DNA of 64,000 bases from Rubrolithibacter sp043763625 (GTDB lineage Bacteria; Bacteroidota; Bacteroidia; Sphingobacteriales; Sphingobacteriaceae). The stretch lies in the NCBI GenBank assembly GCA_043763625.1, contig JAYULL010000163.1, positions 24,959-88,958 of the forward strand, in the 5' to 3' direction. Position numbers and translations under genes: made by a program. The notes under the pieces are model-generated. The model saw nothing but the letters and a program-made list of their open reading frames with translations. It had not been told where the DNA came from and ran no database searches. How positions within the stretch are numbered: position 1 is the stretch's first letter; every line of letters begins with the position of its first letter. Positions 17,212 through 25,643 of the stretch are shown in pieces.

Positions 17212-18981
17212 ATGCACAGAACACATACTTGCGGAGAATTAACTTTAAACGACCTGGGAAAACAAGTAACATTAAGCGGGTGGGTACAAAAATCACGCGA
17301 CTTAGGGGGTATGACCTTCATAGATGTTCGCGATCGCTACGGAATTACTCAGCTTGTTTTTAATCCGGATGCTAATTCCGGTTTGTGTTCTCAGGCTCGG
17401 CAACTTAGTCGGGAGTATGTGATTAAAGTTGCCGGAACTGTAGTAGAGCGGACTAGTAAAAACCTGAAACTTCCTACGGGAGAAATTGAAATTAAAGTTG
17501 CATCACTCGAGATACTTAATTCTGCAAAACTACCTCCTTTTTTAATAGAAGATGAAACCGACGGAGGTGACGACCTTCGCCTGAAGTATCGATACTTAGA
17601 CCTTCGCCGTAACCCCGTTCGAAATAATTTGGTTCTGCGTCACAAAATGGCGCAAGAAGTAAGAAAGTATTTAGACGAGTTAAATTTCATTGAAGTAGAA
17701 ACTCCTGTTCTTATCAAATCAACTCCGGAAGGTGCTCGCGATTTTGTGGTTCCGAGTAGAATGAACCCGGGAGAGTTTTACGCGCTGCCTCAATCGCCGC
17801 AAACGTTTAAACAATTGTTGATGGTTTCCGGCTTTGACCGTTACTTCCAAATTGTAAAATGCTTTAGGGACGAAGATTTACGAGCGGATCGTCAACCGGA
17901 GTTTACGCAAATAGACTGTGAAATGTCATTCATTGAGCAGGAAGATATTTTAAACGTATTTGAAGGACTTATCCAACAAGTGTTTAAAAATGTAAAAGGA
18001 TTTGATTTAGGCGAAGTTCCGCGGATGGACTATGCAGAAGCTATGCGTTTATACGGTTCTGATAAGCCGGATACCCGTTTCGGGATGAAGTTTGTAAACT
18101 TAACTCCAACCCTCTCCGATCGCGAGGAAGACCTAGTGCGAGGTTTTGGATTTCCGGTGTTTGATAACGCGGAATTAGTGGTAGGTATCAATGCAAAAGG
18201 CTGCGCCGCTTATACACGAAAGCAAATAGACGAATTAACCGATTTTGTAAAAAGGCCGCAAATTGGTGCAACCGGCTTGATTTACTACCGACATAACGAC
18301 GACGGTTCCATAAAATCTTCAGTTGATAAATTTTACAATGAAGATCAATTAAAAAAATGGTCTGAAGTATTCGAATCAGATTCGGGAGATTTAGTGCTTA
18401 TAATGGCCGGTCCCACAGAAAAAGTACGTAAGCAACTTAGCGAACTCCGCTTAGAAATGGGAAACAGATTAGGATTGCGTGATAAAAGTAAGTTTGCTCC
18501 GCTTTGGGTACTTGATTTCCCGTTGTTGGAGTGGGATGAAGAATCAGGACGTTATCATGCAATGCACCATCCTTTTACTTCTCCGAAACCTGAGGATATT
18601 GCTTTACTTGATTCCAAACCGGGAGAAGTTAGGGCCAATGCTTACGATATGGTAATTAACGGAACAGAGATAGGCGGAGGTTCAATCCGTATTCACGACC
18701 GGCAGTTGCAAGCTTTGATGTTTAAGCATTTGGGCTTCAGCCAAGAAGAGGCACAAAAGCAGTTTGGCTTTTTAATGGATGCATTTGAATTCGGCGCTCC
18801 GCCACATGGAGGAATTGCTTTCGGATTTGACCGTTTAGTTTCCATATTTGCCGGCTTAGATTCTATTCGCGACGTTATTGCATTTCCTAAAAACAACTCG
18901 GGCAGAGATGTCATGATTGATTCCCCCTCAACGATTGCTGATACACAGCTAAATGAGTTGAAGATTAAAACGACGGGATAA
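17212..18981 (+). CDS. aspS: aspartyl-tRNA synthetase
   Basis: A 589-residue class II synthetase that charges tRNA-Asp. The N-terminal OB fold (GWVQKSRDLGGMTFIDVRDR) is the anticodon-binding domain; motif 2 (FRDEDLRADRQPEFTQID) and motif 3 (GGIAFGFDRLVSIFAG) are intact. The bacterial GAD insertion domain is present. Odd feature: between FGMKFVNL and DLVRGFGFPVFDNAE there are about nine residues, TPTLSDREE, that I do not expect in relatives. Their DNA (18101-18135) resembles the palindromic repeat found in metH. The active-site motifs are unaffected. Confidence 0.97.
   Translation: MHRTHTCGELTLNDLGKQVTLSGWVQKSRDLGGMTFIDVRDRYGITQLVFNPDANSGLCSQARQLSREYVIKVAGTVVERTSKNLKLPTGEIEIKVASLEILNSAKLPPFLIEDETDGGDDLRLKYRYLDLRRNPVRNNLVLRHKMAQEVRKYLDELNFIEVETPVLIKSTPEGARDFVVPSRMNPGEFYALPQSPQTFKQLLMVSGFDRYFQIVKCFRDEDLRADRQPEFTQIDCEMSFIEQEDILNVFEGLIQQVFKNVKGFDLGEVPRMDYAEAMRLYGSDKPDTRFGMKFVNLTPTLSDREEDLVRGFGFPVFDNAELVVGINAKGCAAYTRKQIDELTDFVKRPQIGATGLIYYRHNDDGSIKSSVDKFYNEDQLKKWSEVFESDSGDLVLIMAGPTEKVRKQLSELRLEMGNRLGLRDKSKFAPLWVLDFPLLEWDEESGRYHAMHHPFTSPKPEDIALLDSKPGEVRANAYDMVINGTEIGGGSIRIHDRQLQALMFKHLGFSQEEAQKQFGFLMDAFEFGAPPHGGIAFGFDRLVSIFAGLDSIRDVIAFPKNNSGRDVMIDSPSTIADTQLNELKIKTTG
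18101..18135. repeat. possible degenerate copy of the palindromic repeat inside aspS
   Basis: TAACTCCAACCCTCTCCGAT followed by CGCGAGGAAGACC keeps the order of the metH repeat (CTCACCC-TAAA-CCCTCTCC-gap-GAGAGGGACT), but the stem is damaged: only CCTC/GAGG still pairs. It is read LTPTLSDREED, like the peptide from such repeats in other bacteria. Homology is plausible, not certain. Confidence 0.4.
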
Positions 18982-19042
18982 ATTTTCGCTTATGATGAAA
19001 TTATAAGCAACTCAAAAGACACGGTAGCAAAAAACTGAACGG

Positions 19043-19453
19043 CTATTCTTTAACCTGCTTCTTCAAGTGTTCCATAATGGATACCGGCTTTTTATTTTCG
19101 CCGAGGGCCACAAAGGTAAATTGGCCCTGTATCGCTAACTCGCGGTGTTCAGAATACATTTGTTCTATATAAATATCCACACTTACTTTAATACTTGTTC
19201 TCCCCACCGATTGTACCCGTGCAACAAGTTCGATTAAAGTGCCCGAAGGAATAGGTTTATTAAAGTCAATTTTATCGGATGATACAGTAACCATTGGCAA
19301 TCGACAAAAACGCGTTGCGGCGATAAAGGCAGCATTGTCCATCATGTGCATGGCCACGCCCCCGTGTAAGGTATCGTAATGGTTGGTATCTGTTGCAAAA
19401 ACAGGTTGAAAGGTATGTGTTTCCGATTTCGCTTTGCGTTCTTCTATGTCCAT
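19043..19453 (-). CDS. acyl-CoA thioesterase, hot-dog fold (YciA-like)
   Basis: About 136 residues from MDIEERKAKSETHTFQPVF; an upstream ATG adds nine residues and is less likely. The hot-dog helix and catalytic region HYDTLHGGVAMHMMDNAAFI is typical of YciA/4HBT cytosolic acyl-CoA hydrolases, with an aspartate and histidine in the expected loop. Further conserved text: DKIDFNKPIPSGTLIELVARV. The acyl chain preferred cannot be told. It stands alone, convergent with aspS. Confidence 0.88.
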   Translation of the reverse strand: MDIEERKAKSETHTFQPVFATDTNHYDTLHGGVAMHMMDNAAFIAATRFCRLPMVTVSSDKIDFNKPIPSGTLIELVARVQSVGRTSIKVSVDIYIEQMYSEHRELAIQGQFTFVALGENKKPVSIMEHLKKQVKE

Positions 19454-19503
19454 ATTCAAAGATAGAAAGTCGAGAAGCAATTAGGTGAGATTGACGGGAA
19501 AGA

Positions 19504-20097
19504 TTATTGACGGGCTTTTTTAGTGGCGTCGACCATTAGTTTGTAAAACTTTTCATGGAGATATGTATTATAAAACTCAAAAACTGCAATACCTTTTTCT
19601 CTGTTGATGACAGATATTTTGGACAACCGGGATGGGCTTGAAACACTTTTCGTATCAATTTGATAAGTTTTGGGATTTACTTGTTCCGCAACGATTATTA
19701 ATGATACATCGTTTTCGCTACTAAACCAATACATCATATTCCCGGAAAATTTGATGAAGTAATTGCTTGAGCAAAAATCACAAGGAAAGTAAGTGTAGTA
19801 GTTGCCTTTGTATTTCTCTAAACTTATCCACTTTTGCGGTAATCCTTTAACTTTAATGTTCCGTGCGAATTCAACTTTGTATTTTACTTTCAGCGAATCG
19901 GTATAGTCTTTTAAATGTTTGTCAATAACATCCCGGGTTTCCAGCCTTTTATAGTAAGGCGAATTCTTGTCTTTATCTATATAAACAACGGCGTGGACTT
20001 CCCCTGTTTTAAGGCGCTTTTTATAAATAGTATCTTTTATCTGAGCATTTAAAACAACGGGTAAAGCAATTAAATATAAGACCAGTAAATATTTCAT
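19504..20097 (-). CDS. hypothetical secreted protein
   Basis: A 197-residue protein with a Sec signal peptide (MKYLLVLYLIALPVVLNAQ, cut after NAQ). The mature part has many Tyr and Lys residues, one close cysteine pair (FPCDFCSS) and mixed strand patterns; no domain is recognised. It lies 30 bases downstream of the Cys-rich small protein on the same strand, with no obvious functional link. Confidence 0.65.
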   Translation of the reverse strand: MKYLLVLYLIALPVVLNAQIKDTIYKKRLKTGEVHAVVYIDKDKNSPYYKRLETRDVIDKHLKDYTDSLKVKYKVEFARNIKVKGLPQKWISLEKYKGNYYTYFPCDFCSSNYFIKFSGNMMYWFSSENDVSLIIVAEQVNPKTYQIDTKSVSSPSRLSKISVINREKGIAVFEFYNTYLHEKFYKLMVDATKKARQ

Positions 20098-20127
20098 AAG
20101 AAGATTAGGATATACTAAAGATGGATA

Positions 20128-20328
20128 TTATTTCAGCGTTTCCAAGTACTCATCCTTTAACTCGCCCAAGCATTTTGCACACAGGCATCCTTCGTAGTTT
20201 TCGCTAACGTACTGCATTTCATTTATCGACAATGGCACTTTCGAACATTGGCATTTTGTGTAGGAATTAGCCTTACATTCAATAATGGCTGTACAACGTT
20301 CGCAGGAAATTGTCTCGTGTTTAATCAT
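20128..20328 (-). CDS. cysteine-rich CWC-type small protein
   Basis: A 66-residue protein with eight cysteines in pairs or triplets: ISCERC, IECKA, KCQCSK, GCLCAKC. The order fits the Cys_rich_CWC family (usually 60-80 residues), presumed to bind a metal, likely zinc. Here a Tyr-rich stretch replaces the C-W-C tryptophan, so the match is by spacing rather than by signature. Function is unknown. Confidence 0.7.
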   Translation of the reverse strand: MIKHETISCERCTAIIECKANSYTKCQCSKVPLSINEMQYVSENYEGCLCAKCLGELKDEYLETLK

Positions 20329-20390
20329 TTAAAAAAAGCCGGAAAAGCAATATAGAAATTTCCTTTTCAGTGCAGAAACAGAATAGCAAT

Positions 20391-20750
20391 TTAATATTGC
20401 CCGGTCGAAAGCAGGACAAGTGTACACGCTTCCATCGTTTCTATACCCTGTTCCCGAGCTTTAGCTTCAAGTTCCGGATTTTCGGCACCGGGATTAAAAA
20501 TGATTCGCTTAGGATTTGTGTTGAGAATGTAATCATACAAAGAAGTTTGATTACGCGGACCTACATACATCGTAATCGTGTCTACATCTTCATGGATAAT
20601 TTCCGGCTTTTCAATAGGAACTCCGGCTACTTCGCCTTCCTTTATTCCTACATTTATAATCTCATGACCGTGTTTTACCAGTTTATTTGAAGCGAGATAA
20701 GCATAGCGGCTTGAATTAGGTGTAGCACCAAGAATTAATGTACGTTTCAT
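20391..20750 (-). CDS. CoA-binding domain protein (YccU-like)
   Basis: A 119-residue Rossmann-fold protein of the CoA_binding_2 family. The nucleotide-binding start is TLILGATPNSSRYAYLASNK, followed by GHEIINVGIKEGEVAGVPI and the C-terminal PGAENPELEAKAREQGI with the usual C-terminal cysteine helix (MEACTLVLL). Members bind CoA or a related nucleotide; the physiological role is not settled. Confidence 0.88.
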   Translation of the reverse strand: MKRTLILGATPNSSRYAYLASNKLVKHGHEIINVGIKEGEVAGVPIEKPEIIHEDVDTITMYVGPRNQTSLYDYILNTNPKRIIFNPGAENPELEAKAREQGIETMEACTLVLLSTGQY

Positions 20751-20821
20751 TCCAAATAGACTTTTAAACCGACTATTTGTTTGTTTCTATTTTCCGGAAG
20801 TTCATGCAGGTTAAAGAAGTA

Positions 20822-22372
20822 CTAATTTATTAATTTAATTGCCGCTTCTGCGCAATTCATTCCGTCAATTGCTGCTGATACAATTCCGCCCGCATAGCCC
20901 GCTCCTTCTCCGCAGGGAAACAAGCCTTTTATTTGGGGATGTTGCAAAGTCTCTTTGTCTCGAGGAATCCTTACGGGTGATGATGTTCGCGATTCAACTC
21001 CTACTAAAACAGCTTCGTTAGTAAAATAACCTTTCATTTTTCTGCCAAAAAGCGGTAAAGCTTTTTTCAGCGATTGATAAACTAAATCCGGTAACACTTC
21101 TTTAAGCTCTGCGCTATTTAATCCCGGAAGGTAAGAGTTCTTGGGTAAATCTTGCGAGGTTCTTCCTTCAACAAAATCTGCCATACGTTGTGCCGGCGCA
21201 GCTAAATTTCCTCCGCCTGCTGTAAATGCTTTGTATTCGATCTCTTTTTGAAATTCTAAAAGCTTTAAAGGATTATCCATTGAACCTTTTACATCTTCCA
21301 AATTAATTTGCACTACCGTCCCGGAATTTGCATAGGGATTATTCCGCTTTGAAGGCGACCATCCGTTTACCACAATCTCGTTAAAGTCGGTTGAGCAAGG
21401 CGCTATTATACCGCCCGGACACATACAAAACGAGAAAACGCCTCTTCCGCCAACTTGTTCAACTAAGCTGTAATATGCCGGCGGCAAGTAGTCGCCACGC
21501 ACATCGCATCCATATAGTACTTTATCAATTACTTCTTGTGGATGTTCTATTCGTACTCCCAGCGCAAAAGGTTTCGGTTCTAGTAAAATTTTTTGTTTCT
21601 CTAGCAAGTAATAGATATCTCTTGCAGAATGCCCGGTTGCTAAAATTAAAGCACCGGCATGAAAGATATTCTCGTTGCTTGTCTTTATCCCTTTCATGCT
21701 TCCGCCTTCAATAATAAGAACTGTTAATTTAGAATTGAAATGAATTTCGCCCCCGGCATTTAAAATGCTGTCTCGCATTGAAGTAATGATTTGCGGAAGC
21801 TTATTAGTCCCGATATGGGGGCGTGCATCAATTAAAATCTCTTCGGTAGCGCCATGGGCGACTAAAACCTTTAATACATAATTTACATCACCGCGTTTGT
21901 TTGAGCGAGTGTAGAGCTTACCGTCTGAGTATGTTCCGGCACCGCCTTCGCCAAAGCAATAGTTAGATTCGGGATCGATAAGCCCATGTTTATTTATTGC
22001 CGCCAAATCGCGACGTCGTTGTTTTACATTTTTGCCGCGTTCAATAATTATCGGTTTTAAGCCTAATTCTATACAGCGCAGAGCCGCAAATAACCCGGCA
22101 GGACCGGCGCCGATTATCAGAACCGATTTTTTGTCTGTTACAGAAGGAAAATTTAGATTAAAGATTTCCGGAACCGGTTCTTCTTCTATAAAAACTAACA
22201 CCTTTACACGATAAACAACTTGCTTTCCGCGAGCGTCGATAGAGCGTTTTAATAGTTTTACATGAGTAATTTTTCGGGTGGAAATTTTAAGCGATGTTGC
22301 GGCTTTTTTTCCTAATACGGTTTCGTCGTTTACTTCTTCGGGAAGTAAAACTAATTCAATTTCCTTTGTCAT
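20822..22372 (-). CDS. NAD(P)/FAD-dependent oxidoreductase (COG2509 type)
   Basis: About 516 residues from MTKEIELVLLPEEV; a longer frame to 22402 is less likely. The FAD-binding Rossmann motif is VLIIGAGPAGLFAALR near residue 95, followed by the family signature YCFGEGGAGTYSDGKLYTR. The C-terminal GLFPCGEGAGYAGGIVSAAI binds the FAD end. These uncharacterised flavoproteins are widespread; some relatives sit with tRNA- or thiol-modifying genes. A CCGGG-loop-CCCGG hairpin (22378-22394) lies right before the start codon, of unknown meaning. Confidence 0.9.
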   Translation of the reverse strand: MTKEIELVLLPEEVNDETVLGKKAATSLKISTRKITHVKLLKRSIDARGKQVVYRVKVLVFIEEEPVPEIFNLNFPSVTDKKSVLIIGAGPAGLFAALRCIELGLKPIIIERGKNVKQRRRDLAAINKHGLIDPESNYCFGEGGAGTYSDGKLYTRSNKRGDVNYVLKVLVAHGATEEILIDARPHIGTNKLPQIITSMRDSILNAGGEIHFNSKLTVLIIEGGSMKGIKTSNENIFHAGALILATGHSARDIYYLLEKQKILLEPKPFALGVRIEHPQEVIDKVLYGCDVRGDYLPPAYYSLVEQVGGRGVFSFCMCPGGIIAPCSTDFNEIVVNGWSPSKRNNPYANSGTVVQINLEDVKGSMDNPLKLLEFQKEIEYKAFTAGGGNLAAPAQRMADFVEGRTSQDLPKNSYLPGLNSAELKEVLPDLVYQSLKKALPLFGRKMKGYFTNEAVLVGVESRTSSPVRIPRDKETLQHPQIKGLFPCGEGAGYAGGIVSAAIDGMNCAEAAIKLIN

Positions 22373-22459
22373 ACTTGCCGGGTTTTTATCCCGGAAGCAC
22401 AAAGTTAAGAAATAACGGATTGAAGAATAATAAAGTTGAATGGAGTGCGTCCTTAACTT

Positions 22460-23125
22460 CTACATCACCAAAATCTTATACAGCATCTCGGCAACAAATT
22501 TATTTCCCGCAGGCGTTAAATGAACACCGTCGCCGGTAAGGATGCCTTTTTCTTTGTTCTCGGGATTATTTTTTAACAGGTAATCATGAAAGGCTTTGCG
22601 GAAATCGACAACTTGCGCATTATTGTTTTTTGCGATATTTCTTATGATGTCCGAGTACTTATTTAAGTCGCCGTCGAGTTCATTGCTGTAATCTATTTTT
22701 TCGCCCACTGCTGCCGGAGTGCAAACTACTACTTTAATATTTTGAGACTGAAGTTTCTTAATTAACTTGATGTAAAAGCCTTCAAACTTGTCGGCATCAG
22801 TTCCTGTTTGATACGTTCGCTTGTGCCATACATCATTTACACCAACCCAAATAACAACCACATCAGGCTTTTTTGCCAAAACGTCTTCTTCGTATCGTAA
22901 GTACAAATCGTAAATTTTATTTCCGCCGACTCCTGCTCCGAAAAGTTCATAATTTTTGTCTTTGCCTTTTTCTTTCAGCATATTTTGCATCACTGTTATA
23001 TAGCCATCGGGGCTTACGCCGGCCTGAGTTATTGAATCGCCGAAGAACACCACTCGAAGAGGTTTATTATCGCGAAAGCTTGAAAAAAAAATCATAAAAC
23101 CAAGTAAATACGAAATCCGTTTCAT
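22460..23125 (-). CDS. SGNH/GDSL hydrolase, secreted
   Basis: A 221-residue exported esterase-like protein with an N-terminal hydrophobic segment (ISYLLGFMIFFSSF). The four SGNH blocks are seen: FFGDSITQAG with the nucleophile Ser, GAGVGGNK with Gly, WVGVNDVW with Asn, and DGVHLTPAG with the Asp-His pair. Substrates of such enzymes include acetylated polysaccharides and lipids; nothing here narrows it. It is divergent from the lemA operon. Confidence 0.9.
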   Translation of the reverse strand: MKRISYLLGFMIFFSSFRDNKPLRVVFFGDSITQAGVSPDGYITVMQNMLKEKGKDKNYELFGAGVGGNKIYDLYLRYEEDVLAKKPDVVVIWVGVNDVWHKRTYQTGTDADKFEGFYIKLIKKLQSQNIKVVVCTPAAVGEKIDYSNELDGDLNKYSDIIRNIAKNNNAQVVDFRKAFHDYLLKNNPENKEKGILTGDGVHLTPAGNKFVAEMLYKILVM

Positions 23126-23274
23126 CTAATTAAAGTTTCTAAAGAGAACTTAAAGTTAGATGATTAAATTTTTTAAATCATAATATCTGACATTTTGTTA
23201 TTAAAATCGTGTAACTGTAACATAGGCACAGTAATTGAACTCTAACGTATAATTAAATTTATTTAACCCTAATC

Positions 23275-23856
23275 ATGAAAAGAAAATTTCAAATAATTCT
23301 GGTAGCAATTTTTGCTTCAATATCTTTAAGTTCTTGCGGTTACAACACACTTGTTAATTTAGATGAGCAGGTACAGGGACAGTGGGGACAAGTTCAAAAC
23401 GTTTATCAACGCCGTGCTGATTTGATTCCGAATTTGGTGAATACCGTTAAAGGAGCCGCTAATTTCGAAAAGGAAACACTTACTGCAGTAATCGAAGCAC
23501 GTGCTAAAGCCACTCAAATCCGTGTAGATGCAAACTCTTTAACCCCTGAAAATATAAAGAGATTTCAAGATACTCAAGGTCAATTATCTCAGGCCTTGGG
23601 AAAATTAATGTCGATAGTAGAAAACTATCCGGATTTGAAATCTAATCAGAACTTTTTAGGCTTGCAAGCGCAGTTGGAAGGTACCGAAAACAGAATTACG
23701 GTTGAACGTCAACGATTTAACGAGGTAACTACGCAATACAATTCAACTTTGCGCCGCTTCCCGAATAACTTAACAGCCGGCTGGTTCGGTTTCGAAAAGA
23801 AAGGTTATTTTGCCGCTGAAGCAGGTTCTGAAAAAGCACCTAAAGTGCAATTCTAA
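23275..23856 (+). CDS. LemA family lipoprotein
   Basis: A 193-residue LemA protein. The N-terminus is a lipoprotein signal ending LSSC (Cys21), and the mature part has the family text LDEQVQGQWGQVQNVYQRRADLIPNLVNTV, here split by its own repeats, followed by long helices. LemA proteins are membrane-attached helical bundles of unknown function. It overlaps the next TPM-domain gene by one base (ATGA-like junction), and a second TPM gene follows, the usual lemA-TPM arrangement. Confidence 0.92.
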   Translation: MKRKFQIILVAIFASISLSSCGYNTLVNLDEQVQGQWGQVQNVYQRRADLIPNLVNTVKGAANFEKETLTAVIEARAKATQIRVDANSLTPENIKRFQDTQGQLSQALGKLMSIVENYPDLKSNQNFLGLQAQLEGTENRITVERQRFNEVTTQYNSTLRRFPNNLTAGWFGFEKKGYFAAEAGSEKAPKVQF

Positions 23857-24287
23857 TGAAGTTTAGCGAAGACGAAGAAAAGCAAATTCAAGCGGCAGTA
23901 GCATCTGCCGAAAAAGCTACATCAGGCGAAATCAGAATATGTATTGAAAAAACCTGTTCGGCCGACGTGCTCGACCGTGCTGCTAAATATTTTCATAAGT
24001 TAGGTATGGATAAAACAGCACTTCGAAACGGAGTGCTAATTTATATCGCAACTGAAGATCACAAGTTTGCCATAATCGGCGATGCCGGCATTAATAAAGT
24101 GGTGCCTGAAAACTTCTGGGACGCAACTAAAGATGAGATGCGGGCAGAATTTAAGCTCGGCAACTTTGCCGGTGGAATTATTATCGGCGTAAGGCTGGCA
24201 GCCGAGCAGTTGAAAACATATTTTCCAAGCTTAGATAACGACAAAAACGAGCTTTCGGACGACATAGCCTATATGGACGGACAATAA
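23856..24287 (+). CDS. TPM-domain protein, cytosolic form
   Basis: A 143-residue protein made of one TPM domain (named for TLP18.3, Psb32 and MOLO-1), with the segments ATSGEIRICIEKTC, LRNGVLIYIATEDHKFAIIG and FAGGIIIGVRLAAEQL. No signal peptide is visible, unlike its longer neighbour. It starts on the stop codon of lemA. Related domains act as phosphatases or assembly factors; the bacterial role is unclear. Confidence 0.85.
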   Translation: MKFSEDEEKQIQAAVASAEKATSGEIRICIEKTCSADVLDRAAKYFHKLGMDKTALRNGVLIYIATEDHKFAIIGDAGINKVVPENFWDATKDEMRAEFKLGNFAGGIIIGVRLAAEQLKTYFPSLDNDKNELSDDIAYMDGQ

Positions 24288-24301
24288 TTAATAAAAACTC
24301 A

Positions 24302-25090
24302 GTGCTTAAAAACTTTCAATATCTCTTATTATTCTTTTGTGCAGTTGTTGCTTTTAATGCCGAAGCTCAAAAGCTTCCGGAAAAGCCGACGACTTTAGTA
24401 AACGATTATACAAATACACTTACTGAAGAGCAAAAATCAGTTTTAGAGCGCAAGTTGGTAGCTTTTGATGATTCTACTTCTACGCAAATTGCGGTGGTTT
24501 TAATTAATTCGTTAGAGGGTTATGACGCTGCTGATTTCGCGAGTCGCTTGGGCCAAAAGTGGGGAGTAGGGCGAGCTAAAAAGGATAACGGTATAATACT
24601 GTTGGCCTCATTGGGCGACAGGAAAGTAACGATTCAAACCGGTTACGGCGTTGAAGGCGCCTTGCCGGATATTATAGCAAAACAAATCATCGACAACCGG
24701 ATTAAGCCCAATTTCAAACAGGGTAATTATTTTGAAGGGCTGGATGCCGGAACCAATGCCATTATTTCGTACACAAAAGGCGAGTACAAAAACGAAAATC
24801 CTCGGCAAGCCCAAAAAGAAGGCAAGAAAATCCCTTTCGGTTTGATCGTTATCGGTATTATCGCCGCCCTATTTTTATTTAGAAAAGGCGGCGGTGGTGG
24901 CGGCGGACGTGTAATAGGAAGCCGTGGAGGATCAAACTTACTTTGGTGGACATTGCTTTCGGGAATGGGTAGCGGCGGACGAAGTAGCGGCGGTGGCTTC
25001 GGCGGTTTCGGCGGCGGTGGTGGAGGCGGCGGCTTCGGCGGCTTTGGTGGAGGTGGGTTCGGCGGCGGCGGGGCAAGCGGAGATTGGTAG
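24302..25090 (+). CDS. TPM-domain membrane protein with glycine-rich tail (YgcG-like)
   Basis: A 262-residue protein with a GTG start, a signal peptide (LFFCAVVAFNAEAQ), a periplasmic TPM domain (LPEKPTTLVNDYTNTL to AGTNAIISYTKGEY) and one membrane segment (FGLIVIGIIAALFLF, residues 180-194). After it comes a tail of almost only Gly, Phe and Ser, about 60 residues, DNA made of GGC-rich repeats. This architecture is typical of YgcG-type partners of LemA. The repeats make the tail length prone to change. Confidence 0.87.
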   Translation: MLKNFQYLLLFFCAVVAFNAEAQKLPEKPTTLVNDYTNTLTEEQKSVLERKLVAFDDSTSTQIAVVLINSLEGYDAADFASRLGQKWGVGRAKKDNGIILLASLGDRKVTIQTGYGVEGALPDIIAKQIIDNRIKPNFKQGNYFEGLDAGTNAIISYTKGEYKNENPRQAQKEGKKIPFGLIVIGIIAALFLFRKGGGGGGGRVIGSRGGSNLLWWTLLSGMGSGGRSSGGGFGGFGGGGGGGGFGGFGGGGFGGGGASGDW

Positions 25091-25183
25091 GTTGGATTGA
25101 CGAGCATGCAAAGCCAAATACGGTCGACTGTTTAACGCATCCGAACCGAAATAATAAATAATTATAACTTAACAGCAGTATCA

Positions 25184-25219
25184 AAAGTCCTCCCTACTGG
25201 GGAGGATTTAGGTGGGGCT
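25184..25219. repeat. dispersed palindromic repeat, intergenic copy
   Basis: TCCTCCC (25188-25194) pairs with GGGAGGA (25200-25206) around a five-base loop; flanks are AAAAG on the left and TTTAGGTGGGGC on the right. The reverse complement aligns with the metH copy at 6641-6681, flanks included (CC-CACC-TAAATCC, stem, GGACTTTT). Confidence 0.65.
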
Positions 25220-25232
25220 CTATAACTCTTAA

Positions 25233-25643
25233 ATGATACGCAAAGATTTTCTTATGGCCGCGATACAGAAGCTGGCTCAGGTTTTAGCGAAGGTATTAAA
25301 GTTAAAAAGCCAAGGTGATGTAGATGAAGCACTTCAACTTTCTCAGAATACTTTAAAGGACGTTTTCGCACTTGATCCGGCAATAATTCAAGATCTATCG
25401 GTAGAAGACTTTGACCGGGATATCAAAAGCAAGAACTATGAAACTGAAAAACTCGACTTGCTTGCTCAATTTCTGTTTGAAAGCGTTTATCCATTCAATA
25501 CAATTCCGGATACACACACCGTTTTGCATAAGGTTTTGGTGATCTATAACATTTTGGAGCGGGAGCATCATACCCTGTCAATGGAAAATTTCAGTCGTCG
25601 CGAAATGATTGATAATTTTTTGAATACCGAGCAGTATGAGTGA
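25233..25643 (+). CDS. conserved hypothetical protein, TPR-like helical
   Basis: A 136-residue all-helical protein beginning MIRKDFLMAAIQKLAQVLAK, a start I associate with a conserved Bacteroidota family related to DUF6483, although the name is uncertain. It has no signal or membrane segment. It overlaps the NUDIX gene by eight bases on the same strand, so the two are likely translated from one message. Function unknown. Confidence 0.7.
   Translation: MIRKDFLMAAIQKLAQVLAKVLKLKSQGDVDEALQLSQNTLKDVFALDPAIIQDLSVEDFDRDIKSKNYETEKLDLLAQFLFESVYPFNTIPDTHTVLHKVLVIYNILEREHHTLSMENFSRREMIDNFLNTEQYE

Noticed and set aside
22378..22394. CCGGG hairpin before the FAD oxidoreductase start as a regulatory element
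   Set aside because: A five-base stem with a seven-base loop is too short to claim as regulatory without conservation data.
24727..25184. Long minus-strand frames rich in proline, arginine and histidine opposite the TPM gene
   Set aside because: They are antisense readings of the glycine-rich GGC repeats and have no start or domain of their own.
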